Source of the DNA: an uncultured Eubacteriales bacterium | GTDB lineage: Bacteria > Bacillota > Clostridia > Oscillospirales > Acutalibacteraceae | NCBI GenBank assembly: GCA_934725345.1 | Contig: CAKVBG010000044.1 | Location: 1-9,299, forward strand | Direction: 5' to 3' | DNA length: 9,299 bases | Shown here: positions 1 through 4,928 of the stretch, piece after piece | Numbering within the stretch: position 1 is the first letter of the stretch | How the letters are laid out: each line of letters opens with the position of its first letter | Position numbers and translations under genes: made by a program | The notes under the pieces: generated by a model | Told to the model about the DNA's origin: nothing | Seen by the model: only the letters and a program-made list of their open reading frames with translations | Databases searched by the model: none

Positions 1-830
1 ATATTTTCCGGTGGAGCGAATTCTCCGCGCTTAAGGGCATATCCCATACGTTGAAGGTCACTGGAATATTTTTTGCCATTCTTTAAATGGATTTTTACTC
101 CAAAGTCCATGTATACGGTGTATCCGGGACGAAGTACGTCTCCGCTTGGGCCTGTATGCCCGCCTTTTTTTATATTCGGTCCTACTAGCACGATAGGGCA
201 GAGTTCTTTTTCCCAAGAAAATTCTTCCTTAACTACACCATAGTTTCTGAAGTAATTGGGTTTGAAGTTAAAAATATTCTGCACAGTTTTCATTATTTGA
301 ATTTCGGTCATACCTATTCTTATTTTTTTAAATGAAAGTTTTAATATATCTGATGCCCTTTTTGCAGCCAAGCTTAAATAGACAATATCTTCTTCAGTTT
401 TGGTATCCAACAAAAAATAAATCAACACATCACTCGACTGAAAATTTGGAGCAGGTTTATTGTTTTGAGAATAGAACCTAGAGATATTATCGGTTAGGAA
501 TCTGTAAGTGCCGTAGCCTATGACGTCTATTTGAGAATCCATTTTGTCGGAAAAATTAAGATATATAGTAGTTGGAAATTTTAAATTTTTTAAAACCTGA
601 TTCATATTTTCCAACATCGAATTTTCTCCGTCGTACATTAGTCTTTCGCCTTGGAAATCTTTTACGTTTTCAAAATCGAGACTATGTGAAATTAAAAATT
701 TTTTCTCGTCACTGATTATTGCCAAAGCTGGAACTATTGTTTTATCGGTTATAAATTTAGAAAAGTAAGGATCGCAATTTTCGCTGCTATACATAATCCA
801 TGCGGAATTTTTAGGTATGATGTTCTTCAT
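1..830 (-). CDS. M24-family metallopeptidase (Xaa-Pro aminopeptidase/dipeptidase-like), partial, C-terminus off the left edge
   Basis: Reading leftwards from the ATG at 830-828 the frame stays open for 276 codons to the window edge. The start is supported by TAGGAG eight bases upstream. Residues 1 to about 140 look like the non-catalytic N-terminal domain of aminopeptidase P/prolidase proteins. From about 145 the pita-bread catalytic domain begins (TEEDIVYLSLAAKRASDIL). Visible motifs are GGHTGPSG (His225), YMDFGV (Asp242) and YSSDLQRMGYALKRGE (Asp258). By family knowledge the two Asp are metal ligands and the His lies at the active site. The remaining ligands (His, Glu, Glu) would lie in the missing C-terminal part. 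The family cleaves peptides next to proline in the cytoplasm, and no signal peptide is seen. The family call is firm, but exact substrate specificity cannot be read. It has its own promoter and is divergent from the thiT-like gene. Confidence 0.88.
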   Translation of the reverse strand, partial: MKNIIPKNSAWIMYSSENCDPYFSKFITDKTIVPALAIISDEKKFLISHSLDFENVKDFQGERLMYDGENSMLENMNQVLKNLKFPTTIYLNFSDKMDSQIDVIGYGTYRFLTDNISRFYSQNNKPAPNFQSSDVLIYFLLDTKTEEDIVYLSLAAKRASDILKLSFKKIRIGMTEIQIMKTVQNIFNFKPNYFRNYGVVKEEFSWEKELCPIVLVGPNIKKGGHTGPSGDVLRPGYTVYMDFGVKIHLKNGKKYSSDLQRMGYALKRGEFAPPEN

Positions 831-866
831 ATATATTTCTCCTACCCACATTATAATCTTTACATT

Positions 867-896
867 TTATGATAAAATACTCATAGCTATTATACT
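867..896 (+). promoter_or_regulatory. Weak candidate promoter for the thiT-like gene
   Basis: TTATGA (867-872), an 18-base spacer and TATACT (891-896) give a poor -35 and a good -10. The -10 overlaps the divergent M24 promoter, so the two would compete for polymerase. No better plus-strand promoter is visible between 831 and 930, and no TPP riboswitch core is recognisable there. Confidence 0.25.
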
Positions 897-916
897 ACTT
901 TGTATCTTTTTATCAA
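889..916 (-). promoter_or_regulatory. Sigma-A promoter of the M24 peptidase gene
   Basis: On the minus strand TTGATA (916-911) is followed after 16 bases by a perfect TATAAT (894-889). Transcription would begin near 882 and give a leader of about 50 bases before the ATG at 830. The -10 region is embedded in a 13-base stretch (888-900) that is identical to the one around the -10 of the yugP promoter at 4151-4163. Confidence 0.75.
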
Positions 917-922
917 CAAACC

Positions 923-976
923 AGGTGAGGATGATTCTTAATAAATAAAATTTCAAGCATATCTCAAAGTGCCTGT
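923..976 (+). other. Disturbed 5' end of the thiT-like gene: ribosome binding site plus frame-shifted or non-canonical N-terminus
   Basis: AGGTGAGG (923-930) is the only good ribosome binding site before the gene. The ATG touching it (931) opens a frame that ends at a TAA after five codons (946-948). Skipping the single base T946 would join it to the thiT frame and supply 15 extra residues, beginning MILNKKISSISQSAC, which resembles a normal ThiT N-terminus. Alternatively the in-frame ATA at 941 lies 10 bases after the ribosome binding site and could be a rare AUA start. The GTG at 977 has no ribosome binding site. A sequencing error, a real frameshift, recoding or AUA initiation cannot be told apart here. 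Confidence 0.6.
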
Positions 977-1489
977 GTGGTGTCTTTAAGTATTGCGCTT
1001 AAACAGATAGTTTTAATTCGGTTTCCTTTTGGTGGTTCAGTGACCCTAGGGAAATATGTACCATTAATTTTGCTTTCATATAAAAGCGGCACAAAAACTG
1101 CAGTGCTTGCATCTTTTGCATACAGCGTGATAAATTTAATTTTTTCATTTAAAATTCCGCCTGTAAAGAATTTTTATTATTTTGCTTTGCTGATTTTTTT
1201 AGAATACTTTTTACCCTACATGTTAGTAGGATTCGTTTCTTTTCTAGGATGGGGTATAAGGAATAAAAACTTAAGAATTTATGCTTCGGTAGTTACACTA
1301 TTTATTTTAAAAATTTTACTATCGAGTATTTCAGGGATAGTATTTTGGAGTGAATACATTCCAAAAGAATTCAATATTTGGAGCTACTGCATAATTTATA
1401 ATAGTGCGTACTTGATACCTGAATGTTTAATTACTTTAATTCTACTAAAATGTATGATTTCTCGTAGTCACAACTTTTTAAGCGGTTGA
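977..1489 (+). CDS. thiT: Thiamine-binding S-component of an ECF transporter, ThiT/YuaJ-like; true start probably upstream
   Basis: This is a very hydrophobic protein of about six membrane helices with the ThiT pattern. It has PFGGSVTLGKYVPLILLSYKSG near the N-terminus (split here as PFGGSVTL and the following helix), a helix with Glu-Tyr (E76, Y77), and the C-terminal thiamine-site block ISGIVFW then IWSYCIIYNSAYLIPE (W124, Y137, N142). ThiT binds thiamine outside the membrane and works with the shared EcfA/A'/T module, which is not in this window. The His that normally precedes the SG pair in ThiT (His125 in the Lactococcus protein, from memory) appears as Ser here. From the GTG at 977 the protein is 170 residues, short at the N-terminus; the region from 931 or 941 would restore 182-185 residues. 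It probably forms an operon with the amidase that follows 12 bases after its stop (ribosome binding site at 1501). The gene could be decaying. Confidence 0.72.
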   Translation: MVSLSIALKQIVLIRFPFGGSVTLGKYVPLILLSYKSGTKTAVLASFAYSVINLIFSFKIPPVKNFYYFALLIFLEYFLPYMLVGFVSFLGWGIRNKNLRIYASVVTLFILKILLSSISGIVFWSEYIPKEFNIWSYCIIYNSAYLIPECLITLILLKCMISRSHNFLSG

Positions 1490-1500
1490 ATAATCTGCTT

Positions 1501-1509
1501 AGGGAGGGG
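1501..1509 (+). promoter_or_regulatory. Ribosome binding site that selects the TTG start of the amidase
   Basis: AGGGAGGGG lies eight bases before TTG 1518. An in-frame GTG at 1509 overlaps this purine run and therefore cannot use it, so TTG 1518 is the better start. The resulting protein begins MAIKIFIDQGHN, which matches the usual first strand of the Amidase_3 fold. Confidence 0.75.
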
Positions 1510-1517
1510 TGATATTT

Positions 1518-2087
1518 TTGGCAATAAAAATTTTCATAGATCAAGGGCATAATCCTCAAGGTGTTAATGCAGGGGCTGAAGGTTTTGGACTCTACGAACA
1601 AGATATTACATACAACGTGGGTATCTACTTAGCAGATATGTTACGAGCGGACGATAGATTTGAAGTAATGACCTCTAGAAAAACTCCGGAAGAAGTGCTC
1701 GGAATTAATAACTCTTCAAGTTTAGCGGCACGAGTTGATATGGCAAACAGTTGGCCTGCAAATTATTTTTTGAGCATCCATACAAACGCTAATACCAATC
1801 CAGCTATAAATGGAAGCGAGGTATATGTGTATCAAGAGTATTCGCAATCTTATTATTTGGGTGAAAATATACTTTATAGTATCGTTGATAGATTGAAGAC
1901 CAAAAACAACGGAGTACGTGTGCGGCCTTCTCTTTACGTTTTAAGAAAAGCGAGTATGCCTGCGGTACTGATAGAACTTGCTTACATTACTAACCCCGTG
2001 GATGCTGAAAAATTGAGAAATGATCAATATCAATTTGCAATGGCAATTTATGAAGGACTTTTGACTTATTTTGGATTCGAAAAATAA
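1518..2087 (+). CDS. N-acetylmuramoyl-L-alanine amidase, Amidase_3 family, without signal peptide
   Basis: The protein (189 residues from TTG) is a single Amidase_3 catalytic domain. It hydrolyses the bond between N-acetylmuramic acid and the L-Ala of the peptide stem. The zinc ligands His11 (IDQGHNPQG), Glu27 (GLYEQD) and His88 (LSIHTNAN) and the catalytic Glu153 (VLIELAYITNP) are all visible. The fold is complete, and there is no signal peptide, membrane helix or wall-binding repeat. In clostridia such short signal-less amidases resemble those released by mother-cell or lytic processes, as CwlC is in Bacillus; that role is an inference. It lies directly behind the thiT-like gene with its own strong ribosome binding site and is probably cotranscribed. 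No terminator follows before the tRNA promoter, so read-through into the tRNA is possible. Confidence 0.92.
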   Translation: MAIKIFIDQGHNPQGVNAGAEGFGLYEQDITYNVGIYLADMLRADDRFEVMTSRKTPEEVLGINNSSSLAARVDMANSWPANYFLSIHTNANTNPAINGSEVYVYQEYSQSYYLGENILYSIVDRLKTKNNGVRVRPSLYVLRKASMPAVLIELAYITNPVDAEKLRNDQYQFAMAIYEGLLTYFGFEK

Positions 2088-2100
2088 AATAAAAAAACTT

Positions 2101-2130
2101 TTGACAAAACACTATGAGATTTGCTATAAT
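2101..2130 (+). promoter_or_regulatory. Strong sigma-A promoter for tRNA-Arg
   Basis: A perfect TTGACA (2101-2106), an 18-base spacer and a perfect TATAAT (2125-2130) preceded by an extended TGC. Transcription should start near 2137, leaving about 60 bases to be removed from the 5' side of the tRNA. Confidence 0.85.
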
Positions 2131-2197
2131 AAAATCATTAGATATTTTTGGAGATAGCAAGTCTTTTAGTTTTATTTTAAAATCATACACGGGACGT

Positions 2198-2272
2198 GCC
2201 CCTGTAGTTAAATGGATATAACAAACCCCTCCTAAGGGTTAGTTATCAGTTCGATTCTGGTCAGGGGTACCA
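2198..2272 (+). tRNA. tRNA-Arg, anticodon CCT, with encoded CCA
   Basis: The 75 bases fold as a full cloverleaf. The acceptor is GCCCCTG (2198-2204) with CAGGGGT (2262-2268). The D stem is GTTA/TAAC, and the anticodon stem AACCC/GGGTT encloses loop CTCCTAA with CCT at 2231-2233. The variable loop is AGTT, the T stem ATCAG/CTGGT has loop TTCGATT, the discriminator is A2269 and CCA is encoded at 2270-2272. It would read the AGG arginine codon. The first acceptor pair is a G-T wobble and one T-stem pair is also a wobble, but no mismatch is present. Confidence 0.96.
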
Positions 2273-2280
2273 GATTTTTT
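2256..2280 (+). terminator. Compact intrinsic terminator overlapping the tRNA 3' end
   Basis: TCTGGT (2256-2261) pairs with ACCAGA (2269-2274) around the seven-base loop CAGGGGT and runs straight into six T (2275-2280) and further T-rich sequence. The stem reuses the 3' half of the T stem and the discriminator-CCA of the tRNA, so it is exclusive with the cloverleaf and would form only transiently during transcription. Confidence 0.5.
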
Positions 2281-2299
2281 ATTTATATTTTTGATATAC

Positions 2300-2328
2300 T
2301 GTACAAAATTTATTACATGTGCTATAAT
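2300..2328 (+). promoter_or_regulatory. Promoter of the 316-residue orphan gene
   Basis: TGTACA (2300-2305), a 17-base spacer and perfect TATAAT (2323-2328) with an extended TGC. The start site would be near 2335, about 29 bases ahead of the ATG. Confidence 0.7.
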
Positions 2329-2363
2329 TAACTATATAAATAAAAGAAAAGGATGTGTAGTAT

Positions 2364-3314
2364 ATGGGTAATAAATTTGGATTTTTGAGTAGTTTGAGGA
2401 ATTTTAAAAAAACATATAAAAAATGTACAGCTTTAAAAAGTAAAGTTTTTAAAGATAGTTATGATAAACTTTTAGATGAAATAAAGGAGGATAATAAAAA
2501 ATTCGGTGTAAAATCAGGAAAACAAGAAGTAGAAATCTGCGAATTAAATAGATTTTTTCAAGCTACTATACTTAGAATTGAACAATGGATACTATCAAAT
2601 GAAAATGCAGGCGATAAAACAAAAGATAAAAAAATAATGCAAAAGTACACTGAAAATTTGAATAAGAAGCGTAAGGATACTTTGAAAGAGTTTTCTAATT
2701 GTTGCAAATCATGTATAGAAAGCTTAAGTGAAATTGATAAATATATAGAAAAAGCAAAGAAAGACGGTAATGCTAACGTATCTTCTGCTGCGAATGGAGA
2801 TGAAGGTGCGACAGCAACATCTTTTGATGCGGATACGGGAAAAGTGGAGGTGTCTACGAGTACGGAAACAGGATTTCTTAGTAGATTCGGGAAATACGCT
2901 TCAAGCTGGTTGCAGGGTCCTGATCCAAAAACTTTAAAACAACCTGGGAAACAATACTGTAATTTTTGTCAAGTAATGGATCTATCTCCGAAAGGGTATG
3001 ACTTATTCAGATTATATGTATGCGGAAGATTTAATATTTCTTTTGTTAAAAATATAAATGGTATGTATTTTGATTTTAAAAATTACAACTTTAATGGTAA
3101 GGAAAATTACACCGATCCTGATTTTAAAGAAAGAAAAATTTACCTAGTTAAAAGGATAGAAATATCTTTGGATTGTCCAGTAATAAGAGGCGGAGGTGTG
3201 GTGATTTATATTTATATATCACCCAATAAATCATACTATGGTAATATTATAAAAAATGCCATAGAAGGTAACTGGGTAAAAGTTGATGGAGGCGATTTGT
3301 CCCTCTTTAAGTAG
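2364..3314 (+). CDS. Unrecognised 316-residue protein: charged helical N-terminus, low-complexity linker, beta-rich C-terminal domain
   Basis: I do not recognise the family. The ATG at 2364 follows AAAAGGATG and a good promoter. Residues 1-135 are Lys/Glu-rich and predicted helical or coiled-coil, with a Cys cluster CCKSC at 113-117. Residues 136-170 form a Ser/Thr/Ala/Gly/Asp-rich linker. Residues 171-185 (FLSRFGKYASSWLQG) could be an amphipathic helix. Residues 195-316 look like a compact domain rich in Tyr, Phe and beta strands, with a CNFC (CxxC) pair at 199-202 and a GGGVVIYIYIS strand at 277-286. There is no signal peptide or convincing membrane segment, so the protein is probably cytoplasmic or exported by a route without a Sec signal. 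It is a separate transcription unit between a tRNA gene and a shared terminator, a typical position for recently gained genes. That is context only; no integrase or att repeat is seen. Confidence 0.85.
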   Translation: MGNKFGFLSSLRNFKKTYKKCTALKSKVFKDSYDKLLDEIKEDNKKFGVKSGKQEVEICELNRFFQATILRIEQWILSNENAGDKTKDKKIMQKYTENLNKKRKDTLKEFSNCCKSCIESLSEIDKYIEKAKKDGNANVSSAANGDEGATATSFDADTGKVEVSTSTETGFLSRFGKYASSWLQGPDPKTLKQPGKQYCNFCQVMDLSPKGYDLFRLYVCGRFNISFVKNINGMYFDFKNYNFNGKENYTDPDFKERKIYLVKRIEISLDCPVIRGGGVVIYIYISPNKSYYGNIIKNAIEGNWVKVDGGDLSLFK

Positions 3315-3335
3315 AGTAGTTTTGTTTCAATATTT

Positions 3336-3399
3336 AAAACCGAAGCTGTTTGAGTAGAGAAATGCATCTCACTTACAAAACAAGAGCTTCGGTTTTTTT
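3336..3399 (+). terminator. Intrinsic terminator with a 12-bp stem, probably bidirectional
   Basis: AAAACCGAAGCT (3336-3347) pairs perfectly with AGCTTCGGTTTT (3385-3396) and the T-tract runs to 3399. The long loop contains a second small hairpin, GAGA-AATGCA-TCTC, at about 3357-3370. It ends the 316-residue gene. On the minus strand the same stem is followed by TTTTAAATATT, so it can also serve yugP, which stops at 3419. Confidence 0.88.
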
Positions 3400-3418
3400 A
3401 TCTATTTTAATTTAAAGT

Positions 3419-4117
3419 TTAGTTTCTTCTGTTTCTATAAATTAGTAGCAGCCTGAGGAGCGAAATAAGGGCTGAAAAAGTAGCTGAAATATAAGTGAAG
3501 GCGGCAGCTTTTAGGACCACTTTTGCACCCTCTTTTTCATCATCTGTGAGGATACCTGTTTCCTCGATGGACCTGAGCGCTCGGCGGCTTGCATCGAACT
3601 CTACTGGAAGAGTAACAACTTGGAAAATTACAGCAAATGAAAACATTAATATGCCCAAGTTTATCGCGAAACTCCAATTCGGGACCAGTGTCCCTAATAG
3701 TATGAAAGGCATTGCTAAATTGGATCCTATTTGAGTCAAAGGAACTAGCATATGACGCAAACGCAGAGGAAAATAGTTTTTGTGGTTTTGTATTGCATGA
3801 CCGCATTCGTGTGCCGCAACACTTACAGCCGCTACCGTTGGTTTGGAATAAACGTTTTCCGAAAGACAAATCTTACTGTTTGTAGAATCAAAGTAATCAG
3901 TGAAATATCCGTGAGTAGGGTAGATAGAAATATCTTTGATGTTGTTGTGTTGCAAGATAATGTTAGCGGTGCTTAGGCCATCCAATTTTTTATGGGACTG
4001 TATTTTAGAATACTTGTTGAAGGCGCTTTTAACTCTAAAATTAGCATATAAAGAAACTATGAGTGAAATTATCATGAGGAACCAGTAACCGTTGTTAAAA
4101 CTATAATATGAATACAT
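3419..4117 (-). CDS. yugP: Membrane zinc metallopeptidase, YugP family (neutral zinc metallopeptidase 2)
   Basis: The 232-residue length and motif order match YugP. There is an N-terminal membrane helix (about 11-27), then the conserved region ending FTDYFDSTNSKICLSENVYS (72-91). The zinc-binding HECGH motif within VAAHECGHAIQNH is at 103-107, membrane helices lie at about 130-146, 149-170 and 203-226, and LPVEFDASRRAL (Glu173) is the likely third zinc ligand. The family is a membrane-embedded protease of unclear substrate. The start ATG at 4117-4115 follows AAAGGAG at proper spacing. The family usually shows DHYDP where this protein has DYFDS, a possible active-site-proximal difference recalled from memory. 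The gene is monocistronic, convergent with the 316-residue gene and divergent from hsp20. Confidence 0.92.
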   Translation of the reverse strand: MYSYYSFNNGYWFLMIISLIVSLYANFRVKSAFNKYSKIQSHKKLDGLSTANIILQHNNIKDISIYPTHGYFTDYFDSTNSKICLSENVYSKPTVAAVSVAAHECGHAIQNHKNYFPLRLRHMLVPLTQIGSNLAMPFILLGTLVPNWSFAINLGILMFSFAVIFQVVTLPVEFDASRRALRSIEETGILTDDEKEGAKVVLKAAAFTYISATFSALISLLRLLLIYRNRRN

Positions 4118-4151
4118 ACTTACATTCTCCTTTACTATAAATTCTGCTTAT

Positions 4152-4180
4152 ATTATACTACTTAGTAGCAATAATATCAA
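4152..4180 (-). promoter_or_regulatory. Sigma-A promoter of yugP
   Basis: On the minus strand TTGATA (4180-4175), a 17-base spacer and TATAAT (4157-4152) form a near-perfect promoter. The spacer holds the inverted repeat CTACT-T-AGTAG (4158-4168). Confidence 0.8.
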
Positions 4181-4189
4181 ATATTTGAT
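4176..4189. promoter_or_regulatory. Perfect 14-bp palindrome over the yugP -35, candidate operator
   Basis: ATCAAATATTTGAT reads the same on both strands and covers five of the six bases of the yugP -35 hexamer. A repressor bound here would block polymerase. It is not a match to CIRCE or another operator I recognise, and AT-rich palindromes of this length can arise by chance. Confidence 0.35.
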
Positions 4190-4276
4190 TAATTTTCAGT
4201 TCGACATACACACACCAAAATAAGATTTACATATACTAGGATATTTGTGGTTATTTAATAAATATAAAGAATCTTC

Positions 4277-4306
4277 TTGACTTAAATGATAGCTAAGTGA
4301 TAAAAT
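4277..4306 (+). promoter_or_regulatory. Promoter of the hsp20 gene
   Basis: TTGACT (4277-4282), an 18-base spacer and TAAAAT (4301-4306) preceded by TGA. The start site would be close to 4313, giving a leader of about 56 bases. No CIRCE element (TTAGCACTC-N9-GAGTGCTAA) or CtsR-like heptad repeat is visible around it. Confidence 0.7.
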
Positions 4307-4311
4307 TTAGG

Positions 4312-4359
4312 TAAGAAATGTAGAAATGCATTTCTTAAGATTTTTAAAATTTTGGAGGA
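4312..4359 (+). promoter_or_regulatory. hsp20 leader with two mutually exclusive hairpins; candidate RNA thermometer
   Basis: Hairpin A is a perfect 9-bp stem, TAAGAAATG (4312-4320) with CATTTCTTA (4329-4337), and it starts at the predicted 5' end of the mRNA. Hairpin B pairs TTTCTTAAGATTT (4331-4343) with AAATTTTGGAGGA (4347-4359) around a three-base loop, with only A-U and G-U pairs and one C-A mismatch, and it buries the ribosome binding site GGAGGA. Both use the segment 4331-4337, so only one can form. The TTTCTT facing GGAGGA resembles FourU/ROSE-type thermometers known from other small heat-shock genes. The fold was found by eye and its energy was not calculated. Confidence 0.45.
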
Positions 4360-4368
4360 CTGATAATT

Positions 4369-4785
4369 ATGGCACTTATACCTTACAATATGCCTTGTGA
4401 TTTTGATTTCTTTTCACCTTTTGACAATATCTCATTGTGTTCAAGCATGAAAAACATAATGAATACTGACATAGTTGAAGGAGAAAACGAACTTAAAATA
4501 GTTATGGATGTTCCAGGAATTAAGAAGGAAAATTTAAAGATAACTCTTGAAAAGGGAGTTTTAACTGTTTCGGGTTCTACTCAAGGTGAATCTGAAGAAA
4601 AAGACCAGGAAGGAAATTATATAAAAAAAGAACGTCATTCAGGAGAGTTTACAAGAAGCTTTAACGTTAATAAGAACTTAGATAAATCCGACGTAAAGGC
4701 TAAACTGGAAAACGGTACTTTGACTTTAACTCTTCCTAAAAGTCAACCGGAAGAAAGTAATTCAAATGTTATTGACATAGAATAA
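4369..4785 (+). CDS. hsp20: Small heat-shock protein, Hsp20/alpha-crystallin family
   Basis: The 138-residue protein has the short N-terminal arm (1-31, with phenylalanines), an alpha-crystallin domain (about 32-125) and a C-terminal extension. Typical blocks are KIVMDVPGIKKENLKITLEK, then GEFTRSF near 92-98, and the signature AKLENGTLTLTLPK (111-124). The last residues, VIDIE, contain the I-x-I anchor (135-137) that joins dimers into oligomers. It holds unfolding proteins in the cytoplasm without using ATP, for later refolding. The ATG at 4369 follows GGAGGA with a nine-base gap. It is monocistronic, with its own promoter, a structured leader and a strong terminator. Confidence 0.96.
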   Translation: MALIPYNMPCDFDFFSPFDNISLCSSMKNIMNTDIVEGENELKIVMDVPGIKKENLKITLEKGVLTVSGSTQGESEEKDQEGNYIKKERHSGEFTRSFNVNKNLDKSDVKAKLENGTLTLTLPKSQPEESNSNVIDIE

Positions 4786-4806
4786 CTTCAGATTAGTATT
4801 TTACTT

Positions 4807-4842
4807 AAGGTATCCATCAAATTGGTGGGTACCTATTTTTTT
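4807..4842 (+). terminator. Intrinsic terminator of hsp20
   Basis: AGGTATCCATC (4808-4818) pairs with GGTGGGTACCT (4824-4834) as an 11-bp stem around the loop AAATT, followed by A and seven T. The T-tract ends two bases before the next -35 box at 4844. Confidence 0.92.
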
Positions 4843-4843
4843 A

Positions 4844-4872
4844 TTGACATTTATTATAATTTTAGATATAAT
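4844..4872 (+). promoter_or_regulatory. Perfect-consensus sigma-A promoter of the 374-residue orphan gene
   Basis: TTGACA (4844-4849), a 17-base spacer and TATAAT (4867-4872): both hexamers and the spacing are ideal. The start site near 4879 coincides with the base of a possible 7-bp hairpin, TTGTTCC (4879-4885) with GGAATAA (4895-4901). Confidence 0.88.
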
Positions 4873-4913
4873 GAATAATTGTTCCGAGGTATTTGGAATA
4901 AATTTATTAACAA

Positions 4914-4918
4914 AGGAG
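4914..4918 (+). promoter_or_regulatory. Ribosome binding site that selects ATG 4929
   Basis: AGGAG within AAAGGAGAG lies 10 bases before ATG 4929. The in-frame GTG at 4920 touches this element and so is too close to be served by it. Confidence 0.7.
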
Positions 4919-4928
4919 AGTGTTTGAT

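Noticed and set aside
831..930. Search for a TPP riboswitch ahead of the thiT-like gene
   Set aside because: The gap is only 100 bases, is occupied by the divergent promoter, and shows no recognisable thi-box core or paired arms.
1990..2190. Minus-strand open frame of 66 codons over the amidase end and the tRNA promoter
   Set aside because: It is antisense to a well-supported gene, covers a strong plus-strand promoter and has no ribosome binding site or recognisable sequence.
2364..2384. MGNKFGF start as an N-myristoylation signal suggesting a eukaryote-targeted effector
   Set aside because: The pattern is short and of low specificity, the usual Ser/Thr at position 6 is Gly, and nothing else shows export.
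3495..3976. Several open frames on both strands inside yugP
   Set aside because: They are shadows of the yugP frame, which alone has motifs, a ribosome binding site and a promoter.
4250..4368. CIRCE or CtsR operator for hsp20
   Set aside because: Neither the TTAGCACTC inverted repeat nor the tandem CtsR heptads can be found.
4920..4928. GTG 4920 as start of the 374-residue protein
   Set aside because: It overlaps the ribosome binding site, whereas ATG 4929 is correctly spaced.
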